Source of the DNA: Ectobacillus sp042610425 | GTDB lineage: Bacteria > Bacillota > Bacilli > Bacillales > Bacillaceae_G | Reading direction: 5' to 3' | DNA: 64,000 bases | Assembly (NCBI RefSeq): GCF_042610425.1 | Contig: NZ_JBGJZM010000004.1 | Location: 100,270 to 164,269 of the forward strand | Shown here: positions 9,664 to 18,905 of the stretch, piece after piece | Layout of the letters: each line of letters starts with the position of its first letter | How positions within the stretch are numbered: position 1 is the stretch's first letter | Translations under genes and position numbers: made by a program | Notes under the pieces: model-generated | The model's input: the letters and a program-made list of their open reading frames with translations, nothing else | The model's database searches: none | Told to the model about the DNA's origin: nothing

Positions 9664-9699
9664 GAGGGGTCCACAAGAAAATGGGACCCTCCTTTTCTT
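9664..9699 (+). terminator. Intrinsic terminator after nos
   Basis: GAGGGGTCC pairs with GGACCCTC across a loop of about ten bases, followed by a T-rich stretch. Confidence 0.8.
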
Positions 9700-9732
9700 G
9701 TCACATCAAATAATGATAAAATGGGCTGTTAT

Positions 9733-10785
9733 TTATTTCTTTACACTCGGTGAAACCGGTGATTTTTGTAAATAGGTAATGGCATCTTTCAGCGTAGCCA
9801 CTGGAATGATTTTCATCGAGTACTTCTGTTTTGCAGCTTCATCTAAAATATCCTTCGTATTGTTATCTCCAGGCTTTTGATCCTTTGGACAGAAGAAGAT
9901 GTCAATCCCGGTGTCATGCGCTGCAATAATTTTATCGCGTATTCCACCAATTTGACCAATATTTCCATCAACGTCAATTGTACCGGTCCCAGCAATTTTA
10001 TAGCCTTTCGTTAAGTCTTCATTTGTAAGCTGATTCACTATTTCTAATGAAAACATAAAGCCAGCGGAAGGACCACCGATATCTTCAGTTTGGAAGGAAA
10101 CATTTCGTCCTGTTTTCGCTGTAAATTGATCTTCTGGAAGGATGCCAAGTCCGGGTTTATCCTTGCTTGCATCAATTGAAATAAGTTCAATGTCTTTCTT
10201 TTGTTCTATTCCCTCATGCTTCCAGCCAATTTGTACTTCTTGTCCTACTTTTTTATTTGTAGCTATATAATTCATAAAATCTGATGTGTTTTGAATGGGA
10301 TGAGTATCTACAGAGGTGATTATATCACCTGGTTTAATAATCCCTTTTGCTTTGGATGTTTGCACAACATTACTTACAAACACACCTTCATATGTAAGGG
10401 TCACAGGTTCGCCAACTTGACGAAGAGCTGCTGCTATCGCATTTTGCTGAGACATAAGCATCATATGATTAAGCAGGCTTGCGTACTCCTCGGAGGTATA
10501 CGTTCCTTGTACATCCTGCTCGGCCCGAATTTGTGTATGAGGCGTTAACAAGCCATACAAGATATCATACACATTTCTCGCTTTTATTGATAATACGGTA
10601 GTTAAATAAAAATTTCCGGCTTCGGATTTATGTCCATTTTCTACCGTAACCTTTGGTGAAATTGCTTCAGCAGGACCAGGTTGGTACAAATAATAAGGTG
10701 TAGGGATGAAAGCTGCTGTTATGAAACATATAGAAATAACAATTGTATATAGGGTTAGAAATTTTTTTCTAATCAAGACTCTCAT
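9733..10785 (-). CDS. Secreted/membrane-anchored PDZ and Lon-type serine protease (YlbL/SepM family)
   Basis: Membrane-anchored protease of 350 residues. It has an N-terminal signal anchor (about residues 10-30, then YYLYQPGPAE, typical of the family), a central PDZ domain (about residues 130-205, GIIKPGDIITSVD) and a C-terminal Lon-like domain. The predicted Ser-Lys dyad is Ser240 in GGPSAGF and Lys285 in GIRDKI. B. subtilis YlbL helps clear the division inhibitor YneA after DNA damage, and streptococcal SepM processes a peptide pheromone. Family ylbL genes usually sit beside coaD; this one does not, so it may be a second copy with another substrate. Confidence 0.9.
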   Translation of the reverse strand: MRVLIRKKFLTLYTIVISICFITAAFIPTPYYLYQPGPAEAISPKVTVENGHKSEAGNFYLTTVLSIKARNVYDILYGLLTPHTQIRAEQDVQGTYTSEEYASLLNHMMLMSQQNAIAAALRQVGEPVTLTYEGVFVSNVVQTSKAKGIIKPGDIITSVDTHPIQNTSDFMNYIATNKKVGQEVQIGWKHEGIEQKKDIELISIDASKDKPGLGILPEDQFTAKTGRNVSFQTEDIGGPSAGFMFSLEIVNQLTNEDLTKGYKIAGTGTIDVDGNIGQIGGIRDKIIAAHDTGIDIFFCPKDQKPGDNNTKDILDEAAKQKYSMKIIPVATLKDAITYLQKSPVSPSVKK

Positions 10786-11046
10786 AGTGATTCCTTTCTA
10801 AATACGGAAGTATGTACATGAAAATAAATGCATAGGCGTAGTTCGGAATTAAATACCATTTATATTATAACGTAATCTATATTTTTAAAGTAAAAAATGT
10901 AAGCCTGCTCTATGAAATTGATGTAGGTGAGGGAGGTATTGGTGTTTTTCCATTAATTGATAAGACACGTATTTGTATGGTAAAATCAATGACAAAATCA
11001 GCAAAATGTACGTGTGCTATTCATCTCGTGAAAAGGAAGTGGCTAA

Positions 11047-13404
11047 ATGGACAATCAGAGTGAAGAGTATAAATGGGAACAACGACGTGTTGATGAAGTA
11101 GTCGAAAAAGCTGCTGCCAAAGCCAGTTTCCTTCAACAATACGTAGGTACGATCAAATCAACCATTGTTGGTATGCGCAAGAACTTTTGGGAAGATGTCA
11201 CAGTAAATTTTGAAGATGCAACCGAAGCGGCGGAAACACATGCGAGTCTGAAACAGCAGGCTGAACTTCTTTCAGAACGGGAACGGAGCTACACACATAG
11301 TCAAAATGAAGTAAAAACTCTGCAACGATTGCAGTATTCTCCTTATTTTGGCCGTATTGATTTTAAAGAAGATGGTGAGAAACAAGCAGATTCCATTTAT
11401 CTGGGTATAGGTTCTTTTTATGATGAAAAAACGGAACAATTTCTTGTATATGATTGGCGCGCGCCAATTTCAAGCCTCTATTATGATTACACGGTTGGTC
11501 CGGCTACATATAAAGCACCGGTTGGCATGGTATCAGGTGAAATGACGGTTAAACGACAATTTCTGATTCGCAGCGGAATCATAGAAAGTGTATTTGACTC
11601 TAGTGTCACAATTGGGGATACACTATTGCAGGAAGTGCTAGGTAAGCAAGCAAATACGGCGATGAAATCGATTGTTGCAACGATTCAGCGTGAGCAAAAT
11701 GCAATCATTCGAAATGAAACGAGTAGAATGCTTATTGTTCAGGGGGTAGCAGGTAGCGGAAAAACATCAGCTGCCTTGCAACGAATTGCTTACTTACTTT
11801 ATCGATATCGCGAATCATTGCTGGCTGAGCAAATACTATTGTTTTCTCCAAATCCGATATTTGGTAGTTTTGTTTCGACAGTTCTACCAGAGCTTGGAGA
11901 AGACAATATGCAACAGACGACCTTTCAAAATTATATCGAACATCAACTTGGGAAAGACATATTACTAGAAGATTCGTTTACACAAATGGAATATGTATTG
12001 TCTGCCTATGCAGATAACAAGTATGAAGCACGAATTTCGTCTATTAAGTACAAGGCTTCACAAGAATACATGAAAGTACTTGATTCCTATGTTATTTTTT
12101 TAAAAGAGCAGGGCATGTTATTTCTTGATGTTGAATTTCGAGGAGAACAAATCGTATCCGCAAAGCAAATAGAAATCTATTTTTATTCGTTAGACCGGGC
12201 ACTGTCGCTTGCTAACCGGGTTAGGCTGACAACAGAATGGCTTATTCAGCTATTAAAAACAGAAGAGAAAAAAGAGCGGAAAAAGCCGTGGGTAGAAGAG
12301 GAGATGGAGCTTGCAGATCAACATTTGCTAACTCTCGTTCACCAAAAGCTGCAGCGAGAAAGACGTTATACAGAGGATACCTTTGATGATTTTGAACGAG
12401 AGCAACGGCTGCTTGCTGCAATGATCGTGCGTGAACATATGAAACCGACATATAGATTCGTTAAACAGCTTCAATTCTTACATATCTATGCTGTATATCA
12501 AAACCTTTTTTCTAATTCGATGTTTGCGTTGCAGTTTGTATCAGAACAAGAATTACCTTCAGAATGGCAAGAGATATGTAAAGTGTCATCTGGATTGCTA
12601 AAAAACAGCAGTATCCCTTATGAAGATGCAACAGCTTATTTGTACGTTAAGGAGCAGCTGGAAGGAGTACAAAAAAATACTTCAATTCGTCATGTTTTTA
12701 TTGATGAGGCACAGGACTACTCGCCATTTCAATTTATATTTTTAAAACGATTATTTCCATTTGCCAAAATGACGGTGCTTGGTGACTACAATCAAAGTAT
12801 TCATGTGCAGTCTGAAAATGTAAATTTGTTTCACTTAACATCTTTATATGGGGAGAAGGCAACGGAACGTATTGAATTAACGCGTAGTTATCGTTCTACA
12901 AAGCAAATTATCGAATTTTCCCGTATGTTGCTTCCGAGTGGTCAGCATATACAACCGTTTCAACGAGAAGGGAAAAAGCCAGTTGTAATAAAAGTGACTG
13001 ATGAAGACCGGGTAAGTCAAATTGTAACATGTGTGAAATCTTTGCAGCATCATACGATTGCAATCATTTGTAAAACTGCAAAAGAAAGTAAACTGGCATA
13101 TGAATTGTTGCAGCCAGGCATAGATGTTCGCCTTATTACAAAGGAAACAGCATCCTATGATCATGGTGTACTTATTATACCGTCGTATTTAGCAAAAGGT
13201 ATTGAATTTGATGCGGTAATCATATATGATGCTTCAAAAACCCAATATGGGCGAGAGAATGAACGGAAGTTATTCTATACCGCTTGTACGCGGGCCATGC
13301 ATGAATTATATCTCTTCTATACCAACGAAGTAAGCCCGTTTTTACATGAGGTTACTCAAGAATTATTTGAAAGAGATGGATTGGAAGAATACGAGATAGA
13401 ATAA
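11047..13404 (+). CDS. helD: HelD-type RNA polymerase recycling ATPase (UvrD/SF1-like)
   Basis: Helicase-like ATPase of 785 residues, close to the size of Bacillus HelD (YvgS), which binds core RNA polymerase, pries it open and releases stalled complexes. The N-terminus is a charged helical arm expected to enter the secondary channel (about residues 1-90). Walker A is VQGVAGSGKTSAAL near residue 230, Walker B is VFIDEAQD near residue 550, and later SF1 motifs include LTRSYRSTKQI and the C-terminal YTACTRAMHELYLF. The start has AAGGAAGTGG upstream. It reads toward scrR with a 31-base gap and no terminator in between. Confidence 0.92.
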   Translation: MDNQSEEYKWEQRRVDEVVEKAAAKASFLQQYVGTIKSTIVGMRKNFWEDVTVNFEDATEAAETHASLKQQAELLSERERSYTHSQNEVKTLQRLQYSPYFGRIDFKEDGEKQADSIYLGIGSFYDEKTEQFLVYDWRAPISSLYYDYTVGPATYKAPVGMVSGEMTVKRQFLIRSGIIESVFDSSVTIGDTLLQEVLGKQANTAMKSIVATIQREQNAIIRNETSRMLIVQGVAGSGKTSAALQRIAYLLYRYRESLLAEQILLFSPNPIFGSFVSTVLPELGEDNMQQTTFQNYIEHQLGKDILLEDSFTQMEYVLSAYADNKYEARISSIKYKASQEYMKVLDSYVIFLKEQGMLFLDVEFRGEQIVSAKQIEIYFYSLDRALSLANRVRLTTEWLIQLLKTEEKKERKKPWVEEEMELADQHLLTLVHQKLQRERRYTEDTFDDFEREQRLLAAMIVREHMKPTYRFVKQLQFLHIYAVYQNLFSNSMFALQFVSEQELPSEWQEICKVSSGLLKNSSIPYEDATAYLYVKEQLEGVQKNTSIRHVFIDEAQDYSPFQFIFLKRLFPFAKMTVLGDYNQSIHVQSENVNLFHLTSLYGEKATERIELTRSYRSTKQIIEFSRMLLPSGQHIQPFQREGKKPVVIKVTDEDRVSQIVTCVKSLQHHTIAIICKTAKESKLAYELLQPGIDVRLITKETASYDHGVLIIPSYLAKGIEFDAVIIYDASKTQYGRENERKLFYTACTRAMHELYLFYTNEVSPFLHEVTQELFERDGLEEYEIE

Positions 13405-13435
13405 ATTTTTCATTTGGGTTAGAGAGGGAACGAAG

Positions 13436-14419
13436 ATGAAGACGATATCAGACATTGCAAGCATAGCGGGAGTAGCAAAAAGTACGGTTTCCCGGTTTTT
13501 GAACGGAGGATCGGTAAGTGAGAGAACGAGACAAAAGATTGAACGAGCGATTAAAGAAACCGGTTTTGTTCCCAATCCATTTGCACAAAGTTTAAAGGCT
13601 AAAGTACCAAACATTATTGGTACCATTGTTCCGCGTTTGGACTCATATGCGGCTTCGCAAACGTTAATTGGTATTGACGAGTATTTGCGAGAATTAGGCT
13701 ATCAAATGTTTATTGCAAATACAAGTCAAAGCTTAGAAAGAGAAATCGAAAGTATTTATACACTCGCACATCAAAAGGTAGCCGGGATTATTTTATTGGC
13801 GACCCAAATTACGGAAGAACACATTGAAGCATTTCAGAAAATTAACATACCCATTATGCTTGTCGGACAGGAATATAACAAAGTGTATAGTGTGATTCAC
13901 GATGATTACGGGGCAGGGTATGAAATGGGTAAGTATGTCCTTGGGCACGGTCACCGTAAGCTTGCCTACTTAGGTGTCACTGAAAAAGATATTGCGGTTG
14001 GGGTAAAGCGAAAAGCTGGTTTTACACAAGCGGTGCAGGAACAGGCAGGCTGTGAGGTACGCTATTTTGAAACGAGCTTTAGTATGATGGATTCCATCCA
14101 GATTGTAAGTTCGATTATTCATACCTATTCTCCGACAGTAATTGTATGCGCGACAGATAATTTAGCATTAGGTGCGATGAAGGCTGCTTATGTAAACGAG
14201 CTGCAAGTCCCGCATGATCTCTCAATCACCGGCTTTGGTGGATATGATGTAGCAGAGATGCTGCATCCAAGTTTAACGACGACGAAATTTTATTACAAAC
14301 AAGCAGGAAAGCGGGCTGCTGAGCGAATCGTAAAACTTGTGAACAAAGAAGAAATTCCGTTACAATTAATTTCAAACTTTAAAATTGTAGACCGTGAAAG
14401 CGTTGACAAAAAAGTATAG
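13436..14419 (+). CDS. scrR: Sucrose operon repressor ScrR (LacI/GalR family)
   Basis: Repressor of the sucrose genes, 327 residues. The N-terminal helix-turn-helix reads TISDIASIAGVAKSTVSRFL (residues 3-22), with a hinge helix about residues 45-60 and the periplasmic-binding-like core NIIGTIVPRLDSYAASQTL onward. Three GGAACCGGTTCC-type palindromes lie between this gene and scrA and are its likely operators. The inducer in characterised ScrR proteins is fructose or a fructose phosphate. The 3' end of the gene contains a consensus promoter for scrA. ScrR assignment rests on operon context. Confidence 0.9.
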   Translation: MKTISDIASIAGVAKSTVSRFLNGGSVSERTRQKIERAIKETGFVPNPFAQSLKAKVPNIIGTIVPRLDSYAASQTLIGIDEYLRELGYQMFIANTSQSLEREIESIYTLAHQKVAGIILLATQITEEHIEAFQKINIPIMLVGQEYNKVYSVIHDDYGAGYEMGKYVLGHGHRKLAYLGVTEKDIAVGVKRKAGFTQAVQEQAGCEVRYFETSFSMMDSIQIVSSIIHTYSPTVIVCATDNLALGAMKAAYVNELQVPHDLSITGFGGYDVAEMLHPSLTTTKFYYKQAGKRAAERIVKLVNKEEIPLQLISNFKIVDRESVDKKV

Positions 14420-14468
14420 TCATCATATAATCTATTTGAAACCGGTTCCAAAAATGGCCGGTTTCAAA
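14403..14468 (+). promoter_or_regulatory. scrA promoter P1 inside the scrR 3' end, with operator O1
   Basis: TTGACA (14403-14408), a 17-base spacer and TATAAT (14426-14431) form a consensus promoter beginning within the last codons of scrR. TGAAACCGGTTCCA (14437-14450) covers the expected +1 and also matches a CcpA cre consensus at 13 of 14 positions. The left part of O1 also pairs perfectly with 14458-14468 (TTTGAAACCGG/CCGGTTTCAAA) to make an 11-base-pair hairpin. Confidence 0.75.
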
Positions 14469-14482
14469 AAATCGCTCTTTTT

Positions 14483-14559
14483 GGAACCGGTTCCCGATGA
14501 TTGCACTTTATAAATCTAGCTATAATCAATTCTGTTCACCTTATATTGGAACCGGTTCT
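14483..14559 (+). promoter_or_regulatory. scr operators O2 and O3 flanking a second candidate promoter
   Basis: O2 is the perfect palindrome GGAACCGGTTCC (14483-14494) and O3 is GGAACCGGTTCT (14548-14559). Between them lies TATAAT (14521-14526) with a weak -35 (TGATTG) 17 bases upstream. Three sites about 45-65 bases apart suggest cooperative or looping repression. Confidence 0.75.
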
Positions 14560-14592
14560 GAATCATACTATAAATAATAAGGAGGATTTACA

Positions 14593-16038
14593 ATGAACTA
14601 CAAAAGCATTGCGAAGGAAATCCTAGCAGCAATCGGCGGAAAAGAAAATGTTTCAGCTGCAGCACACTGTGCGACGCGGTTACGCCTCGTGTTACACGAT
14701 GAAGAGAAGATCAATCAAGTAGAACTGGACAAAATGGATGCAGTCAAAGGGACATTCTCTACTGGTGGACAGTATCAAATCATCCTCGGCTCCGGAACGG
14801 TAAATGAAGTATACAAGGAATTTGCTAGTCTTACCGACATAACAGAAATGTCAACGAAGGATGTAAAGGATGCTGGAGCGAAAAAAATGAATCCACTTCA
14901 ACGCTTTGTGAAAATGCTATCTGATATCTTTGTTCCAATTATTCCAGCTATCGTTGCCGGCGGGTTGCTAATGGGGATTAATAACCTATTAACCGCAAAG
15001 GATTTATTTTTTGCTGGAAAGTCTTTGGTAGAAGCGAATCCTAGCGTAGCAGATCTAGCATCGCTGATTAATACCTTTGCCAACGCAGCATTCGTCTTTC
15101 TACCTATATTAATTGGGTTCTCAGCAACGCAGCGCTTTGGAGGAAATGCGTATCTTGGGGCAGCTCTTGGTATGTTAATGGTACATCCAGATTTACTAAA
15201 TGGTTATGGATATGGTGCAGCGTTATTGGCTCATAAAATTCCGTACTGGGATATATTTGGATTCCATATTGATAAAGTCGGGTATCAAGGTAGCGTACTT
15301 CCTGTTTTAGCGGCTTCTTATATTCTTGCAAAATTGGAAACGTATCTACGAAAAGTGATTCCTTCTGCATTAGATAACTTATTGACTCCTTTATTAACAA
15401 TTTTTATTACAGGTATTTTAACGTTTACGATTGTAGGACCGATTACACGTGCAGCTGGTAACATGTTAACAGACGGACTTGTGTTCATGTATAATACGAC
15501 TGGATTTATCGGAGGAGGCATATTTGGATTTATTTATGCACCAATCGTTGTAACAGGAATGCATCACAGCTTCATTGCCGTAGAAACACAATTGCTTGCC
15601 GATATGGCAAAAACAGGCGGATCTTTCATCTTCCCAATTGCAGCGATGTCAAACGTCGCACAAGGTGCTGCAACACTTGCTGTACTTCTAATTACTCGTG
15701 ATACAAAGCTAAAGAGTGTGGCATCGGCAGCAGGTATTTCCGCATTGCTCGGAATTACAGAGCCAGCGATGTTTGGGGTCAATTTAAAGCTTCGCTATCC
15801 TTTCATCGGAGCAATTATCGGTTCTGGCGTAGCATCTGCTTTTATTACTTTTTATAAAGTAAAAGCGATCGCATTAGGTGCCGCTGGTCTTCCAGGTATC
15901 ATTTCGATGAAGCCAAGCAGCATTATACATTACATTATCGGTATGATTATTTCCTTTGCTGTGGCATTCTCAGTAACCATTATTCTTTCAAAGCGTGCAA
16001 AAAACAAAGAAGCAGCAATTGAGGAATCTGCTGCATAA
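14593..16038 (+). CDS. scrA: Sucrose-specific PTS transporter subunit EIIBC
   Basis: Imports sucrose and phosphorylates it to sucrose-6-phosphate. The protein has 481 residues. The N-terminal IIB domain carries the phosphorylated Cys26 in AAHCATRLRLVL. The IIC membrane domain follows from about residue 105 (FVPIIPAIVAGGLLMGINN) and includes GITEPAMFGVNLKLRYPF, the substrate-channel signature of the glucose-sucrose family. There is no IIA domain, so it presumably borrows EIIA-Glc from another PTS, as sucrose EIIBC proteins usually do. AAGGAGG precedes the start. Confidence 0.95.
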   Translation: MNYKSIAKEILAAIGGKENVSAAAHCATRLRLVLHDEEKINQVELDKMDAVKGTFSTGGQYQIILGSGTVNEVYKEFASLTDITEMSTKDVKDAGAKKMNPLQRFVKMLSDIFVPIIPAIVAGGLLMGINNLLTAKDLFFAGKSLVEANPSVADLASLINTFANAAFVFLPILIGFSATQRFGGNAYLGAALGMLMVHPDLLNGYGYGAALLAHKIPYWDIFGFHIDKVGYQGSVLPVLAASYILAKLETYLRKVIPSALDNLLTPLLTIFITGILTFTIVGPITRAAGNMLTDGLVFMYNTTGFIGGGIFGFIYAPIVVTGMHHSFIAVETQLLADMAKTGGSFIFPIAAMSNVAQGAATLAVLLITRDTKLKSVASAAGISALLGITEPAMFGVNLKLRYPFIGAIIGSGVASAFITFYKVKAIALGAAGLPGIISMKPSSIIHYIIGMIISFAVAFSVTIILSKRAKNKEAAIEESAA

Positions 16039-16056
16039 AAAGAGAAAAGTAAGGGG

Positions 16057-16080
16057 GAGGAGAATTGCCAGATTCTCCTC
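16057..16080 (+). other. Intercistronic hairpin between scrA and scrB
   Basis: GAGGAGAAT and ATTCTCCTC form a perfect nine-base-pair stem with a six-base loop, ten bases before the scrB ribosome site. There is no T-run, so it is not an ordinary terminator. It could stabilise or process the message, or tune scrB expression. Confidence 0.55.
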
Positions 16081-16105
16081 TATTTATATAAGGAGATTGA
16101 TAACA

Positions 16106-17581
16106 ATGGAATGGACACAGCAGCAACGCTATCGTAAAGTAGAAGAAGTATCTCCAGACGAAATAAAACTGCTAAAAGAACGCGTAAATCATAGCCCATG
16201 GCGTCAAACGTATCATATACAGCCTTCGACTGGATTATTAAACGATCCAAATGGTTTTTCATATTATAACGGCGAGTACCATTTGTTTTATCAATGGTTT
16301 CCGCTTGGAGCTGTACACGGAATTAAGTACTGGTATCATATGAAATCAAAAGACCTTGTTCAATGGGAGAAAGTCGGCATTGGGATTAAGCCTGATTGCG
16401 ATTATGATAGTCACGGAGCATTTTCGGGTAGTGCAATTGAGCATGAAGGAAAGCTCTATTTACTATATACAGGAAATACAAGAGATGAGAATTGGGTACG
16501 TCATCCCTATCAATGCTTAGCCATCATGGATGACCACAATCATATTACAAAATGGCCGGTCCCCGTTATTTCAGAAGTGCCGAAAGGATATACTGAACAT
16601 TTTCGCGATCCAAAGGTGTGGAAGGAAAACGATCAATTTTATATGGTAATCGGGGCGCAGCGAACGAACAAGACGGGCACAGCTATCCTCTATCACTCTA
16701 GCAATTTAACAGATTGGACATTCCAAGGTGAAATCGAGGCGGTTGGTCTTGAATTCGGTTTTATGTGGGAATGTCCAGACTACTTTCCTATAGAGGATCA
16801 AGGGGTCCTTCTTTTCTGTCCGCAAGGGTTACAACCAGAAGGGGATTTTTATCAAAATATTTATCAATCGGGTTATGTGATTGGAAGTAAACTTGATGTT
16901 GCAACGTGTTCTTTTCAGGATGGACCATTTACCGAGCTTGATCGAGGATTTGATTTCTATGCCCCGCAGACAATGTTAGATGATAAAGGCCGTCGTATTT
17001 TAATCGGATGGATGGGTCTTCCAGACATTGCATATCCGACAGATGAATATGGCTGGGCGCATTGCTTAACACTTCCAAGAGAGTTATCGATCGTAAATGG
17101 AAGGCTTCGTCAGCAGCCGGTTAAGGAATTAGAAATGCTGCGTGGTCCATTGTATGAACGAGTAGACATTCTGGCTGATGAGATGAAAATGTATGAAGGA
17201 TTTTCTGGAGAGCAGTATGAGTTACGTTGTACCTTCTCCGCCGCTACTGCATGTCAGTATGGAATCGAATTTAGGGTTGGTGACAAGGAAAAAACAGTTT
17301 TATACTATGAGGCAGCCCAGAAAAAAGTCATATTAGACCGCTCTGCCTCTGGCAAGGAAGTAGCTGCTTCCTATGGAACGAAAAGAGCTTGCTATGTAGA
17401 TTCAGATATGATTACATTCCATCTTTTTGTAGATACATCCTCTGTAGAAATCTTTATCAATGACGGAGAAGAAGTATTTACGAGCCGAATTTTTCCTCGT
17501 TCTACGAGTACGGATATTCGTTTCTTTGCTGTGGGAGGAGAGGTACATCTAGCAGTTATGAAATGGGATTGTACACGATAA
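16106..17581 (+). CDS. scrB: Sucrose-6-phosphate hydrolase (GH32)
   Basis: Cleaves sucrose-6-phosphate to glucose-6-phosphate and fructose. From the ATG at 16106 (AAGGAG eight bases upstream) it has 491 residues, the family length; the frame is open further upstream inside scrA but without a ribosome site. GH32 landmarks are all present: nucleophile Asp47 in LLNDPNGF, Asp168 in FRDPKVW as transition-state stabiliser, and acid/base Glu222 in WECPDYF. The C-terminal beta-sandwich covers about residues 350-490. It is cytoplasmic, with no signal peptide, consistent with a PTS route. Confidence 0.95.
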   Translation: MEWTQQQRYRKVEEVSPDEIKLLKERVNHSPWRQTYHIQPSTGLLNDPNGFSYYNGEYHLFYQWFPLGAVHGIKYWYHMKSKDLVQWEKVGIGIKPDCDYDSHGAFSGSAIEHEGKLYLLYTGNTRDENWVRHPYQCLAIMDDHNHITKWPVPVISEVPKGYTEHFRDPKVWKENDQFYMVIGAQRTNKTGTAILYHSSNLTDWTFQGEIEAVGLEFGFMWECPDYFPIEDQGVLLFCPQGLQPEGDFYQNIYQSGYVIGSKLDVATCSFQDGPFTELDRGFDFYAPQTMLDDKGRRILIGWMGLPDIAYPTDEYGWAHCLTLPRELSIVNGRLRQQPVKELEMLRGPLYERVDILADEMKMYEGFSGEQYELRCTFSAATACQYGIEFRVGDKEKTVLYYEAAQKKVILDRSASGKEVAASYGTKRACYVDSDMITFHLFVDTSSVEIFINDGEEVFTSRIFPRSTSTDIRFFAVGGEVHLAVMKWDCTR

Positions 17582-17602
17582 AAATGGAAGGATGCGAGCA
17601 AT

Positions 17603-18580
17603 ATGCAAAGACTATTTGCCATTGGAGAAATATTGATTGATTTCATCCCACAGCAAAAGGGAAAAGCTCTAAAGGATGTTGTATCCTTTGAACGTGCTCC
17701 GGGCGGTGCTCCTGCAAATGTAGCTGCTGCTGTAGCAAAACTTGGCGGGAACTCCTATCTCATTTCGAAGCTTGGAGAGGATGCATTCGGTGACTTTCTA
17801 ATCGAACAGCTCCAAGAGGCTGGCGTAAACGTGGATAAAGTACTACGAACATCGGAAGCAAATACAGGGCTGGCCTTTGTATCGCTTCGAGAAGATGGGG
17901 AACGCGATTTTTCTTTTTACCGCAATCCATCGTCTGATTTATTGCTAACAGAAGATGAAATTGACGACTCTTGGTTCCAAGAAGGAGATATTTTGCACTT
18001 TTGCTCCGTTGATCTCGTCGAAAGTCCGATGAAGCAGGCGCATAGAAAAACGATTGCGAGTATGAAAGAAAAAGGTGGTCTCATCAGCTTTGATCCGAAT
18101 GTTCGTTTGTCGCTATGGCACAGTAAAGAAGCGTGCCGAAAGACAATTTTAGAATTCATTCCACTCGCGCATCTTGTAAAAATATCGGATGAGGAATTAT
18201 CCTTTATTACCGGAATTGAGCAGGAAGAGAAAGCGATTCAATCGTTGTTTGTCGGGGACGTACAGGTTGTTGTCTATACGAAAGGCCCAGACGGTGCTTC
18301 AGTTTACACGAAGAATGCGGCATATTATCTAGGTGGCTATAAAGTAAATGTACAAGATACAACAGGAGCGGGGGATGCATGGATCGGCGGATTCTTGTAT
18401 CAATTGCTCGAAAAAAAGATTACGCAGCATACAATGGAGCTAGGATTGCAAGCCCATGCAAATGAAATTCTCGCCTTTGCGAACGCCAGTGGTGCCATTA
18501 CCACAACAGGTAAAGGGGCCATTTCCTCCCTTCCTATGAAGGAAGAAATTTGTGCGTTTATGAAGGAAAGAATAGAGTGA
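17603..18580 (+). CDS. scrK: Fructokinase (PfkB family)
   Basis: Phosphorylates the fructose released by ScrB to fructose-6-phosphate, completing the pathway into glycolysis. The protein has 325 residues. The N-terminal substrate motif is GEILIDF, PfkB signature 1 is APGGAPANVAAAVAKLGG (residues 31-48), and signature 2, DTTGAGDAWIGGFL, carries the catalytic base Asp258. AAGGATG precedes the ATG, 22 bases after scrB. No terminator is seen before the T-box promoter that follows. Confidence 0.94.
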   Translation: MQRLFAIGEILIDFIPQQKGKALKDVVSFERAPGGAPANVAAAVAKLGGNSYLISKLGEDAFGDFLIEQLQEAGVNVDKVLRTSEANTGLAFVSLREDGERDFSFYRNPSSDLLLTEDEIDDSWFQEGDILHFCSVDLVESPMKQAHRKTIASMKEKGGLISFDPNVRLSLWHSKEACRKTILEFIPLAHLVKISDEELSFITGIEQEEKAIQSLFVGDVQVVVYTKGPDGASVYTKNAAYYLGGYKVNVQDTTGAGDAWIGGFLYQLLEKKITQHTMELGLQAHANEILAFANASGAITTTGKGAISSLPMKEEICAFMKERIE

Positions 18581-18588
18581 ACCTTTGA

Positions 18589-18617
18589 TTGACATTGTAT
18601 CAATATATCGTTATAAT
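18589..18617 (+). promoter_or_regulatory. Promoter of the T-box/permease transcript
   Basis: TTGACA (18589-18594), a 17-base spacer and TATAAT (18612-18617): a perfect sigma-A promoter placed just upstream of the T-box leader. Confidence 0.85.
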
Positions 18618-18623
18618 TTCCTT

Positions 18624-18886
18624 GGAAATATGTTATAGCTGAATAACATGCGTTGAAAGGAACATAGTAGCATTCTTCTCCCTGTTGTAGAGAGCTGATG
18701 GACGGTGGAAATCAGTACAAAGAAGAGTATGAATTTCACTCCAGGAGCATCTTTTTTCATATATCATGAAAAAAGACGGTTACATGAACCGTTATAAGAA
18801 CGAAGATGGCAGATGTTAGTCTGCAACTAGGGTGGTACCGCGATTATATTTCATCGTCCCTACTGATTATCAGTAGGGGCTTTTTT
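18624..18886 (+). promoter_or_regulatory. T-box leader (uncharged-tRNA riboswitch), probably tRNA-Phe
   Basis: The T-box core AACTAGGGTGGTACCGCG is at 18825-18842. The terminator arm GTCCCTACTG/CAGTAGGGGC plus six T is at 18856-18886. Stem I features are present: an AGTA element at 18666-18669, GATGGACGGTGG (18698-18709) resembling the distal-loop motifs, and a specifier region GAATTTCAC (18731-18739). Either codon reading of that region, UUU or UUC (18735-18737, followed by A), specifies Phe. A long self-complementary element at 18750-18777 is probably stem III. The amino-acid identity needs structural alignment. Confidence 0.88.
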
Positions 18887-18905
18887 ATGTAGAAGGAGGA
18901 GAACA

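Noticed and set aside
10908..11062. Open stretch before helD that translates to YEIDVGEGGIGVFPLIDK and onward into helD in another frame
   Set aside because: It lacks a start with a ribosome site, resembles no family I know and runs out of frame into helD. It may be chance or an old remnant.
18750..18777. Stand-alone terminator (TCTTTTTTCAT/ATGAAAAAAGA)
   Set aside because: It lies within the T-box leader, between the specifier region and the T-box core, where stem III is expected.
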